Below are positions 1 through 9,307 of a DNA stretch of 64,000 bases, piece after piece. The DNA comes from Jiella soli (GTDB taxonomy: Bacteria; Pseudomonadota; Alphaproteobacteria; Rhizobiales; Rhizobiaceae), in NCBI RefSeq assembly GCF_020615385.1, contig NZ_JAJAVB010000016.1, positions 210,641-274,640 on the forward strand, in the 5' to 3' direction. The position numbers were made by a program, and so were the translations under genes. How positions within the stretch are numbered: position 1 is the first letter of the stretch; every line of letters begins with the position of its first letter. The notes below the pieces were generated by a model, which did not search any database, was not told where the DNA came from, and worked only from the letters and a program-made list of their open reading frames with translations.

Positions 1-2
1 CG

Positions 3-368
3 TCGCTGGCGCTGCTGCAGGCCGCGCCGACGCCACCCGGCGGCTCCGGCCAGCGGCTCGACGAGAACGGCTATCCCCTGCTCGGCGCGACGCCTCGGGC
101 AGCGACGACGCAGCTGAGGGACGACGAGGTGAAGGCCGAGCAGGCGCGCCTGTCGGCCGCCGCAGCAAATCTCGGCCAGTCGACGGCCGGCATGAACTCG
201 TCGAGTTATGATGCAGAGATCCGGCGCCTCCAGAACGTGCGCAAGGACCAGGCCGCCGAACTCGACAAGGCGCTCGCCGCCCGGCCGAAGCCCGCCGAGC
301 CGGCGAAGAAGAAGGCGCCGGTGACGAGCCCCGAAGAGGTGCTCCGCCAGATCGAAGCCGGGCAGTAG
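3..368 (+). CDS. Hypothetical protein, probable lipoprotein, 3' part only
   Basis: The reading frame is open from the left edge to a TAG stop, so the start lies outside the window. About 121 residues are visible. A Pro/Gly-rich stretch (APTPPGGSGQRLDENGYPLL) is followed by a helical charged region and a Lys/Pro/Ala-rich tail. The GYP-LL pattern followed by a charged helix resembles small rhizobial lipoproteins, but the signal peptide and lipobox are not in view, so this is inference. A GTG at 129 could start a shorter protein, but nothing upstream breaks the frame. No function can be assigned. Confidence 0.6.
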   Translation, partial: SLALLQAAPTPPGGSGQRLDENGYPLLGATPRAATTQLRDDEVKAEQARLSAAAANLGQSTAGMNSSSYDAEIRRLQNVRKDQAAELDKALAARPKPAEPAKKKAPVTSPEEVLRQIEAGQ

Positions 369-451
369 CCTTCGCCCGGCCCGAACGGAAGACGAATACG
401 GTTCGATCCCCCCATTTGTCCGGCATTCGCGCCGGCGGGACAGAAGAGACG

Positions 452-1669
452 ATGGAAGAGTTCCACAAGGTTCGCAGACTGCCGCCCTACGTCTTCGAGG
501 AGGTCAACCGCCTCAAGGCCAGTGCCCGGGCGGGGGGCGCCGACATCATCGATCTCGGCATGGGCAATCCGGATCTGCCGACGCCGAAATTCGTGGTCGA
601 CAAGATGTGCGAGGTCATCCGCGACCCGCGCACGCACCGCTATTCCGCCTCCAAGGGGATCGCCGGGCTTCGCCGTGCCCAGGCAGGTTACTACGCGCGC
701 CGCTTCGGGGTGAAGCTCGATCCGAACACCCAAATCGTCGCGACGCTCGGCTCCAAGGAAGGCTTCGCCAATATGGCGCAGGCCATCACGGCGCCCGGCG
801 ACGTCGTGCTCTGCCCGAACCCGACCTATCCGATCCACGCCTTCGGCTTCCTGATGGCCGGCGGAACGATCCGCGCCATTCCCGCCAAGCCCGACGCCGA
901 CTTCATGGCGGCGATCGATCGAGCGGTGCGGCACTCGATTCCCAAGCCGATCGCCATCATCCTCAATTACCCGTCGAACCCTACCGCCTACGAGGCGGAT
1001 CTCGACTTCTACCGCGAGATGGTCGCCTTCGCCCGGCGCCACGAGATCATCCTCCTGTCGGATCTCGCCTATGCCGAGATCTATTTCGACGGCGCGCCGC
1101 CGCCGTCGATCCTTCAGGTCGAGGGGGCGATGGACATCGCCGTCGAGTTCACCTCGATGTCGAAGACCTTCTCCATGCCCGGCTGGCGGATCGGTTTCGC
1201 CGTCGGCAACGAGCGGCTGCTGGCCGCGCTCGCCCGGGTGAAGTCCTATCTCGACTACGGCGCCTTCACGCCGATCCAGGTCGCGGCGACCGCAGCGCTG
1301 AACGCCGGCGACGAGGCGGTGGAGGAGGTGCGGGCGATCTATCGCCGCCGCCGCGACGTCCTCGTGGAAACCTTCGCGCGGGCCGGCTGGCACGTGCCGC
1401 CGCCGTCCTCGACCATGTTTGCCTGGGCGCCGATCCCGCCGCAGTACCGCCATCTCGGCTCGCTGGAATTCTCCAAGCTCCTGATCGGCGAGGCCGACGT
1501 CGCGGTGGCGCCCGGCATCGGCTTTGGCGAGCATGGCGACGACCATGTCCGCATCGCCCTCGTCGAGAACGAGCATCGAATCCGCCAGGCCGCCCGCAAC
1601 ATCCGCCGCTTCCTTGCCAGCGACGCCGAAGACGGGCAGAAGGTCGTCTCTCTAAGGGCGCGGTCGTAA
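452..1669 (+). CDS. PLP-dependent aminotransferase, class I/II (AlaC / LL-diaminopimelate aminotransferase-like)
   Basis: Fold-type I aminotransferase of 405 residues that probably transfers an amino group between an amino acid and 2-oxoglutarate or pyruvate. The N-terminus MEEFHKVRRLPPYVFEEVN is typical of the rhizobial AlaC/LL-DAP-like group. The Schiff-base lysine lies in SMSKTFSMPGWRIGF (about K238), and NYPSNPT is the conserved Asn-Pro segment. The frame opens at a TTG at 416, but ATG 452 has an AGAAGAGA ribosome site and matches the family start. It lies 41 bases upstream of homoserine dehydrogenase and is probably cotranscribed, which suggests a role in aspartate-family or alanine metabolism. 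The exact substrate cannot be read from the sequence. Confidence 0.88.
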   Translation: MEEFHKVRRLPPYVFEEVNRLKASARAGGADIIDLGMGNPDLPTPKFVVDKMCEVIRDPRTHRYSASKGIAGLRRAQAGYYARRFGVKLDPNTQIVATLGSKEGFANMAQAITAPGDVVLCPNPTYPIHAFGFLMAGGTIRAIPAKPDADFMAAIDRAVRHSIPKPIAIILNYPSNPTAYEADLDFYREMVAFARRHEIILLSDLAYAEIYFDGAPPPSILQVEGAMDIAVEFTSMSKTFSMPGWRIGFAVGNERLLAALARVKSYLDYGAFTPIQVAATAALNAGDEAVEEVRAIYRRRRDVLVETFARAGWHVPPPSSTMFAWAPIPPQYRHLGSLEFSKLLIGEADVAVAPGIGFGEHGDDHVRIALVENEHRIRQAARNIRRFLASDAEDGQKVVSLRARS

Positions 1670-1710
1670 GGGCCGCTCCCGGATTTCATGTCCGAGACGA
1701 TGGAAGTGCC

Positions 1711-3015
1711 ATGGACAGTCAATTGCGGCTCGGCGTTGCCGGGCTCGGAACCGTGGGGGCAAGCCTCGGCCGACTGATCGAGATGAAGGCCGACACGCTG
1801 GCGATGCGCGTCGGCCGGCCGATCGCGATCACCGCGGTCTGTGCGCGCGATCGTTCGCGCAGCCGCGGCTTCGATCTGTCCGGCGCTGAATGGTTCGACG
1901 ATCCGGTGGAGCTTGCGCGCAGCGCCGAGATCGACGTCTTTGTCGAGCTGATCGGCGGAGCGGAGGGGTCGGCCCGCGAGGCCGTCGAGGCGGCGCTGAA
2001 GCGCGGCATTCCCGTCGTCACCGCCAACAAGGCGCTGCTTGCCCATCACGGCGTGGCGCTCGCCAAGATGGCGGCGAAGAAGGACACCGAGATCCTGTTC
2101 GAGGCCGCTGTCGCCGGCGGCATCCCGATCATCAAGACCATGCGCGAAGCGCTGTCGGGCAACGACGTTTCGCGCGTCTACGGCATTCTCAACGGCACCT
2201 GCAATTACATGCTGACGCGCATGGAGAAGGAGGGCATCGCCTTCGACGCCTGTCTCGCCGACGCCCAGCGCCTCGGCTATGCCGAAGCCGACCCGACCTT
2301 CGACATCGGCGGCTTCGACGCGGCACACAAGCTGGCGATCCTGACGGCGCTCGCCTTCGGCTGCGAGATCGACCTGTCCAGCATCTTCATCGAGGGCATT
2401 TCGGCCGTCTCCAACGAAGATATCGAAGCCGCGGCCGAACTTGGCTATCGGATCAAGCTTTTGGCGGTCGCGCTGAAGACCGACACAGGCATCGAGCAGC
2501 GCGTCCATCCCGCCATGATCCCGGCAAGCTCGGCGCTCGCTCAGGTCGACGGCGTCACCAATGCGGTCGCCGTCGACAGCGATCTCCTCGGCTCGATCCT
2601 CCTCGCCGGTCCCGGGGCCGGGGGAGAAGCCACCGCATCTGCGGTCCTGTCCGACATCATGGACGTTGCCGGCGGCGTGCTGCCGCCGACGCTCGGCCTG
2701 CCGCCGGCGCGGCTCGCTCCCTACAAGCGGGCGCGGATGCGCGCGCATGAAGGCGGCTACTACATTCGCCTGTCGGTCTACGACCGGGTCGGGGCATTCG
2801 CGTCGATCGCCCGGCGCATGGCCGAGAACCAGATCTCGCTGGAATCGATCGTCCAGCGAAAGCGCGGCAATGGCGACGATGCCGGCACGGCGCCGGTCAT
2901 CCTCGTCACACACGAGACGACCGAGGCGGCCGTGCGCAAGGCGCTCGAACTCGTCTCCAAGGACGGCCATCTGAAGGACGAACCGCGGATGATCCGCATC
3001 GAGGCGCTGGATTGA
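1711..3015 (+). CDS. hom: Homoserine dehydrogenase
   Basis: Reduces aspartate semialdehyde to homoserine with NAD(P)H, the branch point to threonine and methionine. The 434 residues give the usual three parts: an N-terminal Rossmann fold with GVAGLGTVGASLG, a central catalytic domain with NGTCNYMLTRM and ADPTFDIGGFDAAHK, and a C-terminal ACT domain (from GYYIRLSVYDRVGAFASIA), which in this family carries feedback inhibition. The frame is open far upstream (from 607), but that part only shadows the aminotransferase; ATG 1711 follows GATGGAAG and matches the family start. The order hom-glpX-recJ is common in Hyphomicrobiales. Confidence 0.96.
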   Translation: MDSQLRLGVAGLGTVGASLGRLIEMKADTLAMRVGRPIAITAVCARDRSRSRGFDLSGAEWFDDPVELARSAEIDVFVELIGGAEGSAREAVEAALKRGIPVVTANKALLAHHGVALAKMAAKKDTEILFEAAVAGGIPIIKTMREALSGNDVSRVYGILNGTCNYMLTRMEKEGIAFDACLADAQRLGYAEADPTFDIGGFDAAHKLAILTALAFGCEIDLSSIFIEGISAVSNEDIEAAAELGYRIKLLAVALKTDTGIEQRVHPAMIPASSALAQVDGVTNAVAVDSDLLGSILLAGPGAGGEATASAVLSDIMDVAGGVLPPTLGLPPARLAPYKRARMRAHEGGYYIRLSVYDRVGAFASIARRMAENQISLESIVQRKRGNGDDAGTAPVILVTHETTEAAVRKALELVSKDGHLKDEPRMIRIEALD

Positions 3016-3242
3016 GGCAGCCGGTCGCGGCCTCGTGCGGCGTTTGCCTTCGCTCGCTCGGCGGCGCGGAGGGCGTTGCGCGGGGCGCTGCACGAATTGC
3101 GTGGGAGTGAAAGCCGCTGCGCGGGAGTACCGGGCGGAGGCGCCGTGAAGCCGCCGACATGGCGGGTTCACGGACAGACGGCATATGAGGCGCAGGATCG
3201 CGGCTCGCCCTTCGGCGCGGCCGGGCGAGTGAGGGAACGGAC

Positions 3243-4220
3243 ATGAGCGAGAACGCGGCGGAAAGCGGATCGCTGGATCGGGTGCTGACTCTCGAACTGG
3301 CGCGGGTCACGGAGCAGGCGGCGATCGCGGCCGCAAGGCTGCGCGGACGCGGCGACGAGAAGGCTGCCGACCAGGCGGCGGTCGACGCCATGCGGTCGGC
3401 GCTCAACGGCCTGACGATCGACGGCGTCATCGTCATCGGCGAGGGCGAGCGCGACGAGGCGCCGATGCTCTATATCGGCGAGCGCGTCGGCAGGGGCCAC
3501 GGTCCGCAGGTCGACATCGCGCTCGATCCTTTGGAAGGCACCACGGTCTGCGCCAAGAACCTGCCCAACTCGCTGGCGGTGGTCGCAATGGCGGAACGCG
3601 GCAGCCTCCTCAATGCGCCGGACGTCTACATGGAGAAGATCGCGGTGGGGCCGGGCTATCCGCCGGGGATCGTCGATCTCAACCGCTCGGCCGAGGAAAA
3701 TCTCCAGGCGCTCGCCGAGGCGAAAGGCGTGCCGGTGGCGGCGATCACTGCCTGCATCCTCGACCGGCCGCGCCACGCCCAGCTGATCGAGCAGGTGCGG
3801 GCGGCCGGCGCGGCGATCCGTCTGATCGGGGACGGCGACGTTGCCGGCGTCATCCATACGACCGATCCGGAGGAGACCGGCATCGACATCTATATGGGCA
3901 TCGGCGGCGCGCCCGAGGGCGTCCTCGCCGCGGCAGCGCTGCGCTGCACCGGCGGCCAGATGCAGGCGCGCCTGCAGCTCAACACACATGAGAAGCGCGC
4001 CCGGGCTGAGCGCATGGGCGTCGACGATCCCGGCCGGATCTATTCGGCCGAGGAGATGGCATCCGGCAACGTGATGTTCGCCGCGACCGGTGTCACCGAC
4101 GGCAATCTCCTGGACGGCGTCCGCTTCTACAAGGACCGGATCACCACGCACACTCTGGTCATGCGGTCATACTCGCGGACCATCCGCGAGGTGCGGGCGC
4201 ATCACCACGGACCGATTTAA
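3243..4220 (+). CDS. glpX: Fructose-1,6-bisphosphatase class II (GlpX)
   Basis: Hydrolyses fructose-1,6-bisphosphate to fructose-6-phosphate in gluconeogenesis. The 325 residues match class II enzymes, with the metal-binding segments IDGVIVIGEGERDEAPM and ALDPLEGTTVCAKN. The gene ends in TTAA (4217-4220), whose last three bases are its TAA stop; the first three, read on the other strand, are the stop of the convergent low-GC gene. In related genomes glpX is usually followed directly by recJ, so that neighbour looks inserted. Confidence 0.95.
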   Translation: MSENAAESGSLDRVLTLELARVTEQAAIAAARLRGRGDEKAADQAAVDAMRSALNGLTIDGVIVIGEGERDEAPMLYIGERVGRGHGPQVDIALDPLEGTTVCAKNLPNSLAVVAMAERGSLLNAPDVYMEKIAVGPGYPPGIVDLNRSAEENLQALAEAKGVPVAAITACILDRPRHAQLIEQVRAAGAAIRLIGDGDVAGVIHTTDPEETGIDIYMGIGGAPEGVLAAAALRCTGGQMQARLQLNTHEKRARAERMGVDDPGRIYSAEEMASGNVMFAATGVTDGNLLDGVRFYKDRITTHTLVMRSYSRTIREVRAHHHGPI

Positions 4221-4936
4221 AACGGTATTTCATCATCCAATTCGAAATTGTGACTACGGGTGGGTGAGGCTTTAGGTCCTTCGATCGCTAATGGCTGAGG
4301 CGGGGCACCGAGACGCTCGCGCTCTGCATCCTCCAACTCTTTGTCAGCATTTATCAATTTCAAAATATTCTCGTAAGCTTGTCTATACTGAGCCGTAAAA
4401 GCTGTTGCATTGACAGCAACGAGACCGATGCTCCCTATTATCGCCAAAGATTTTACGATATTGAACCTATTCATGTGGAGCTCGGTTCGTAAGCTCTCCA
4501 GCATTTTGAGAAGCTTTTCCTTCTTCTTATCAGGAAGATCAGACTCCACAATCGAAGTGCGAAGCGAAGATATCTCTCGTTCAATAAAATTTCTGGTGCG
4601 GCTGGCTAGTCGGACCGAATTTTCAAGAGAGACGTCATCTTCCGACTCGAGCATTATCTGAGAAGAAAGAGAAATTGCTTTTAGACGAAATGCGTTATAT
4701 TCATCGATAAAATCCCGATCAGTGCTCAAACTAAGATCAAGGCTGGCATAACGGGCTGCTCCTTCGACAATCGCGATATATTCTGCCCTTGCCTCATCAT
4801 CGTAGCTGCCATTCTGCGACTGTGAAATCAATTCGCCCAGACTTGCGCGACATTTGCGCTCTATGGCAGCAAATTTCTTTCTCTTATTTTCTGGCAAGTC
4901 TGCGTAGTCATTGTCAGTTAGCAGATAGTTGCTCAT
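4217..4936 (-). CDS. Hypothetical protein with one transmembrane segment, low GC, orphan insert
   Basis: I do not recognise a family. The ATG at 4936 (MSNYLLTDNDYADL) follows AGGA about 8 bases upstream and gives 239 residues; an open extension to 4987 lacks such support. The first 155 residues are charged and mostly helical with coiled-coil character. Residues about 159-180 form one hydrophobic segment (SLAIIGSIGLVAVNATAF), followed by a charged 59-residue tail ending DDEIPF. Base composition is clearly lower in GC than both neighbours, with many A/T-ending codons, which suggests recent transfer. It runs convergently into glpX and shares its stop tetramer. A membrane-linked accessory or defence role is possible but unsupported. 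Confidence 0.75.
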   Translation of the reverse strand: MSNYLLTDNDYADLPENKRKKFAAIERKCRASLGELISQSQNGSYDDEARAEYIAIVEGAARYASLDLSLSTDRDFIDEYNAFRLKAISLSSQIMLESEDDVSLENSVRLASRTRNFIEREISSLRTSIVESDLPDKKKEKLLKMLESLRTELHMNRFNIVKSLAIIGSIGLVAVNATAFTAQYRQAYENILKLINADKELEDAERERLGAPPQPLAIEGPKASPTRSHNFELDDEIPF

Positions 4937-5133
4937 GCGTGATTCCTGATGGCGTGGTTCAGTGGGTGGCACGGCTTCGACTTGCAATACTCGCTCAGAT
5001 GGATGGCCACACCCTTATTAAATCACTGGGCGGTCGTTGAAGATAGCTTGAGACGTCAGCAAGCAGAAACATGAGTGCGGGATGCAGGCTAATCTTGCAG
5101 GGTGGTCCCTAAGACGGCACAAGGCTCGACACT

Positions 5134-6927
5134 ATGACGTCTTCTATACGCAGCTTTCTCGGAGTGGACCGCTCGATCTCCGGCCGGCGCTGGACGAGCG
5201 CTCTCGATCAGCGAATGGAGGCGGCCGCGCTCGCCATGGCGCAGAAGCTCGGCCTGCCGGACATCGTCGCGCGGGTACTCGCCGCGCGCGGCATCGGCGA
5301 GGCGGATGCCGGCTCCTTCCTGGAGCCGCGGCTGCGCGACCTGATGCCCGATCCCTCCAGCCTCACCGACATGGACGCGGCCGCCGCGCGGATCGCCGAC
5401 GCGATCGATCGGCGCGAACAGGTCGCGATCTTCGGCGACTACGACGTCGACGGGGCCGCCTCGTCGGCGCTTCTGTGGCGCTATCTCAGCCATTTCGGCA
5501 TCAAGGCCACCATCCGGATCCCCGACCGGATCACCGAAGGCTACGGCCCGAACCCGCCGGCCATGCGCGCGCTCGTCGAAGAGGGCGCGACGCTCATCGT
5601 GACGGTCGACTGCGGAACCGGCAGTTTCGAGGCGATCGCCGAAGCGCGGAGCGCGGGCGCCGACGTCGTCGTCCTCGACCATCACCAGACCGGGCCGGCG
5701 CTGCCGGAAGCCTCGGCCGTGGTCAATCCGAACCGGCAGGACGATCTCTCCGGCCTCGGCCATCTCTGTGCCGCCGGCGTCGTCTTCATGACGCTGGTCG
5801 CCACCTCGCGGGTCCTGCGCGCGCGCGGCCGCGCCTCTGCGGCAATGCCCGACATCCTCGGCCTCATCGACCTTGTCGCACTGGCGACCGTCTGCGACGT
5901 CGTCCCGCTGAAGGCGCTGAACCGTGCCTTTGTCGTGCAGGGGCTGAAGATCATGCGCGAGCAGCGCAATCACGGGCTCGCCGCTCTCGCCCGCGTCGCC
6001 CGACTCGCGGGCCCGGTCGAAAGCCACCATCTCGGCTTCCTGATCGGCCCGAGGATCAACGCCGGCGGCCGGATCGGCGACGCCTGGCTCGGCAGCCATC
6101 TCCTCTGTCTCGACGATGCGGAAGCGGCGCAGGAGCTCGCCGAAAGGTTGCACGGCCTGAACGAGGAGCGGCAGGCCATGGAGCAGGTGATGCTGGCCAC
6201 GGCCGAGGCCGAGGTCGTCGCGGAAATCGGGGCAGGGCCGGGGCCGGCCGTCCTGGTGACGGGCTCGGACGACTGGCATCCCGGCATCGTGGGCCTGATC
6301 GCCGCACGGCTGAAGGAGCGCCACCGGCGGCCGGCCTTCGCGATCGCGTTCGACGGGAGCGATCGTGGCACAGGATCGGGCCGGTCGATCCCGGGGATCG
6401 ATCTCGGCCGCCTTGTTCGCCAAGCCGTGTCGGAGGGAATCCTCGAGAAGGGCGGCGGCCATGCCATGGCAGCAGGTGTGACGATCCGTCGCACCCATTT
6501 GGGGGCATTCCGGCAGTTTCTGGAAACCGAATCCCGCGCAGGGATCGATGCGCTGCGTTCGGCCGAATCACTCCGGCTCGACGGGGCGGTCAGCGGCAGC
6601 GGCCTTACCCTGTCCCTTTATGAGACGCTGTCCAAGGCCGGTCCCTTCGGCGCCGGGCATGAGACCCCGCTACTGGCGCTCCCGCGCCAGCGCGTCGCGG
6701 ACGCGGGGGTCGTCGGCAAGGGCCATGTCCGCGCCACCTTGAAAGGTGCCGAGGGCCGGACGGTCCGTGCCATCGCCTTCAAGGCTGCGGATGGAGAGAT
6801 GGGGCAGAGGCTGTTGCGGGGACGTGACGACGTCTTGCACGTGGCCGGTACCGTGTCGCTCGACCGGTTTCGCGGTCAGGAATCGATCGGCTTTCGGATC
6901 GTCGATGTTGCCGAGGCCTTCGACTGA
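5134..6927 (+). CDS. recJ: Single-stranded-DNA-specific exonuclease RecJ
   Basis: A 5'-to-3' exonuclease on single-stranded DNA used in RecFOR recombination, mismatch repair and base-excision repair. The 597-residue protein has the DHH phosphoesterase motifs: FGDYDVDGAASSALLWRYL, VTVDCGTGS and VLDHHQTGPALP supply metal-binding Asp/His residues. The DHHA1 part carries GGGHAMAAGVTI, and a C-terminal OB-like region follows. The ATG at 5134 begins TSSIRSFLGVDRSISGRRW, a typical alphaproteobacterial RecJ N-terminus. The 197 bases before it separate it from the divergent low-GC gene. Confidence 0.96.
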   Translation: MTSSIRSFLGVDRSISGRRWTSALDQRMEAAALAMAQKLGLPDIVARVLAARGIGEADAGSFLEPRLRDLMPDPSSLTDMDAAAARIADAIDRREQVAIFGDYDVDGAASSALLWRYLSHFGIKATIRIPDRITEGYGPNPPAMRALVEEGATLIVTVDCGTGSFEAIAEARSAGADVVVLDHHQTGPALPEASAVVNPNRQDDLSGLGHLCAAGVVFMTLVATSRVLRARGRASAAMPDILGLIDLVALATVCDVVPLKALNRAFVVQGLKIMREQRNHGLAALARVARLAGPVESHHLGFLIGPRINAGGRIGDAWLGSHLLCLDDAEAAQELAERLHGLNEERQAMEQVMLATAEAEVVAEIGAGPGPAVLVTGSDDWHPGIVGLIAARLKERHRRPAFAIAFDGSDRGTGSGRSIPGIDLGRLVRQAVSEGILEKGGGHAMAAGVTIRRTHLGAFRQFLETESRAGIDALRSAESLRLDGAVSGSGLTLSLYETLSKAGPFGAGHETPLLALPRQRVADAGVVGKGHVRATLKGAEGRTVRAIAFKAADGEMGQRLLRGRDDVLHVAGTVSLDRFRGQESIGFRIVDVAEAFD

Positions 6928-6984
6928 CCCCGCAACATTGCGCGACCGGCCGCAGTCGATCGCGACCGGCTTCGGGGCAAAGGC

Positions 6985-7356
6985 TTACTTGGCGGTCTCG
7001 ACCGGGCTCGGATTGAGCGTGATGAGCAGAGCGTCGATCGCCCGGCGCGTCTCGGCCGGCAATGCCTTGAGATTGCGCAGCACGCGCAGGTCCGCCTTCG
7101 ACAGGGTCGGGTAGGATTCGAAGGAGGGCATCTCCTCGAAGAACCAGGTGATGTCCCGCCCGAGCGTGTCGGAGATCTCACGCAGGCGCCCGGCGGACAC
7201 TCGGTTCATGCCCTTTTCGTACTTCTGAACCTGTTGGAACGTGATGCCGAGGGCGTCGGCGAGTTTCTCCTGGGACATACCGCTCTCCAGACGCGCGATG
7301 CGAATCCGGGCGGCGATCTGACGATCGATATCCGAGGCGGCTTTTGTACTCGACAT
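6985..7356 (-). CDS. XRE-family helix-turn-helix transcriptional regulator
   Basis: A small DNA-binding regulator of 123 residues. Residues about 13-70 form a Cro/C1-type HTH: RIRIARLESGMSQEKLADAL, then GITFQQVQKYEKGMNRVSAGRL. The C-terminal half (ITWFFEEMPSF and onward) resembles a group of rhizobial XRE regulators that act outside phages. The gene is convergent with recJ and has a 690-base gap upstream. On its coding strand a TTGACA lies at 7396-7401, but no clear -10 stands at normal spacing. Targets cannot be inferred. Confidence 0.88.
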   Translation of the reverse strand: MSSTKAASDIDRQIAARIRIARLESGMSQEKLADALGITFQQVQKYEKGMNRVSAGRLREISDTLGRDITWFFEEMPSFESYPTLSKADLRVLRNLKALPAETRRAIDALLITLNPSPVETAK

Positions 7357-8046
7357 GCAGGCAGCAACCTATCTTGACGACGCCGGCTCCGCACGTGTCA
7401 AAATGAACAGCACGGGGAGGATCGGTCGTCCCATCTTCCAGTGCTGACATGTGTAACTTGGCGACTGCATAATTCAAGGTGTGCAGCGCGCAATGGTCGT
7501 TGATTCGCCGGCCCGCACGCGGCAACAGTAAACGAAGAACTGCCGATCGCCTTTCCGGACCGCAACTTACCTCGCGGCGTCCATCCTGTGGAAAACGTCG
7601 GAGATTGTAACATCGCCTGCTCTTTCGAAGTCGTAAGCAGGCAGTGCTTTTCGCCTCGTGGCGGGCTTTCTGCCCTTGCGTCGCGGGGCCGGCCCCGGTT
7701 GCGGCGGGCTCGATAACGCATGCCATTACGGCGGATGCGCCACTTGTTCTTTCCCTGGGGCAAGGAACGCACAGAGCGCTTATCCTCACCGTCGTTGATG
7801 ATGGTCCGGCAACGCCGCGACCGGTTACGACCTGATATCCCGAAAGTTGTTTCGCACCGCCCGCCTTTCGCACCGATCTGCAACCTCCGGTGCGGTAATG
7901 CGCCGGGGCTGCTCGGTTCCGCCGGCACGGGCTATCGCCTCGGGCGCGGGTGCTCCGACCGTTCGCCGAACCTCGCATCACCACCCGCGGACCGGCGCCC
8001 GACGGGTGATGAAGGACGAAGAAAGCGTTTTGGCAGCGAGGGCGGC
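7357..8046. other. 690-base stretch without a convincing gene
   Basis: It lies between the start of the XRE gene and the 3' end of the lytic transglycosylase gene, both on the minus strand. Open frames cross it on both strands, but their translations are low-complexity Arg/Ser/Pro-rich and match nothing. No tRNA, riboswitch fold or T-tract terminator was found. It should hold the XRE promoter and perhaps a small RNA, but no decisive element is visible. Confidence 0.5.
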
Positions 8047-9234
8047 TCAGAGCGAGGACAAGAGGTCCGTGGTCGGCCAGCCGTCGGCCGGAAGTCCGAG
8101 CCGCTTCTGCTCGGCTCGCACTGCCTGGCGGGTGTTCTCGCCGATGATCCCGTCCACCCCGCCGACGTCATGGCCGAGTTCGGTCAGGCGCTGCTGCAGC
8201 TGCTTGGTCTGGTCGACCGAGAGGCCCGGCGCCGGATTGCCCATGTCCACCGGTGGTGCGCCGTCGAGACGAGTGGCGAAGTAGGCGGCGGTCAGCGAAT
8301 AGACCAGCGACTTGTTCCAGGCGAGGTAGATCTCGAAGTTCGGATAGGAGAGGAAGGCCGGGCCACCGCGGCCCATGGGCAGCAGAAGCGCCGCCGGCAG
8401 TTGGTCGCTCTCGATCGGCGAGCCGTCGGCCTTGGTCACGCCGAGCGCGGCGTAGTTCGCCCGCGGTTCCTTGTTGACCAGCGCCGCGCGCTCCCACGGG
8501 AAGTTCTCCGGCACGTTCACCTCCTGGAGCCAGGGCTCGCCCCGGCGCCAGCCGAGCGACTGGATGTATTTGCCGGTGGTGAAGAGGACGTCGGGCGTGT
8601 CCTTGCGAAGGTCGATGGTGCCGTTGCCGTCGCCATCGGTTCCGAAGGCGACGTATTCCTCGGGCAGGAGCTGGGTTTGGCCGATCTCGCCCGCCCAGGC
8701 GCCCTCCATTTCCGCTGGCTTCAGATAGCCCCGTTCGACGATCTCGATGGCCGCCAGGAGATGCGGGCGGAAGAGCTCCGGCCGGCGGCAGTCATGCGCC
8801 AGCGTCGCCAGCGCGGCCAGGGTGTCGAAGCTGCCGAGAACGGCGCCGTAGTCGGTCTCAAGGCCCCAGAAGCTTGCGATGACCGGTCCCGGTACGCCGG
8901 TTTCGGCTTTCACCTTGTCGAAGACGGCGGCGTATTTCTCGAGATTGGCCTTGCCCTGCTTCAGCCGGTAGCCGTTGACCATGCGGCTGGCGAACTGCCG
9001 CCAATCCTGAGCGAAGACACCCTGCGCCCGATCCCGCTCCAGGACCTTCTCGTCGATCCGCATGTCGGCGATCGAGGCGTCGATTGCGGCCTTGGACATG
9101 CCCTTGGCAAGCGCCTCCTGGCGGACCCCGTCGAGGAACTGGCCGAAATCGCCGCCGCACTGTTGAGCCTTGGCGAGGGCGGTGCCGCCCAGAAGCAGCG
9201 CGGCGGCCAAGGCGAGACGAGGGGCTGCGGTCAT
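8047..9234 (-). CDS. Lytic murein transglycosylase, MltB type, with peptidoglycan-binding domain
   Basis: Cleaves the MurNAc-GlcNAc bond with formation of a 1,6-anhydro product. The 395 residues have an N-terminal signal peptide (MTAAPRLALAAALLLGGTAL), an SLT_2 catalytic domain with FWGLETDYGAVLG, where E is the expected catalytic acid, and GEIGQTQLLPEEYV, then a C-terminal peptidoglycan-binding domain (LSVDQTKQLQQRLTELGHDV, GIIGENTRQAV). ATG 9234 was chosen because it directly precedes the signal peptide; the open frame extends 18 codons further. The next gene on the same strand is a GH25 protein, so the two may be expressed together. Confidence 0.93.
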   Translation of the reverse strand: MTAAPRLALAAALLLGGTALAKAQQCGGDFGQFLDGVRQEALAKGMSKAAIDASIADMRIDEKVLERDRAQGVFAQDWRQFASRMVNGYRLKQGKANLEKYAAVFDKVKAETGVPGPVIASFWGLETDYGAVLGSFDTLAALATLAHDCRRPELFRPHLLAAIEIVERGYLKPAEMEGAWAGEIGQTQLLPEEYVAFGTDGDGNGTIDLRKDTPDVLFTTGKYIQSLGWRRGEPWLQEVNVPENFPWERAALVNKEPRANYAALGVTKADGSPIESDQLPAALLLPMGRGGPAFLSYPNFEIYLAWNKSLVYSLTAAYFATRLDGAPPVDMGNPAPGLSVDQTKQLQQRLTELGHDVGGVDGIIGENTRQAVRAEQKRLGLPADGWPTTDLLSSL

Positions 9235-9307
9235 GAAAAGCGGTCTCCGGTTCGAAGTCACGAGGTTTGGGCGCGCGTACCGTCTCAAGGTCGCGCTTTG
9301 AAGAAGG

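Noticed and set aside
401..412. GGTTCGATCCCC resembling a tRNA T-arm
   Set aside because: No matching 5' half or acceptor stem nearby.
607..1710. Plus-strand extension of the hom frame across the aminotransferase
   Set aside because: It overlaps a well-supported gene in another frame and reads as low-complexity sequence; ATG 1711 is the real start.
206..3171. Long minus-strand open frames (206-1576, 1339-3171) opposite the aminotransferase and hom genes
   Set aside because: They are antisense shadows caused by high GC; translations are Arg/Asp/Gly-rich without family features, while the plus-strand genes carry full motifs.
4955..5050. A tRNA-like look of the sequence upstream of recJ (GGTTCAGTGGGTGGC, CTTGCAA)
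   Set aside because: Acceptor, D and T stems do not pair and no GTTCGA T-loop is present.
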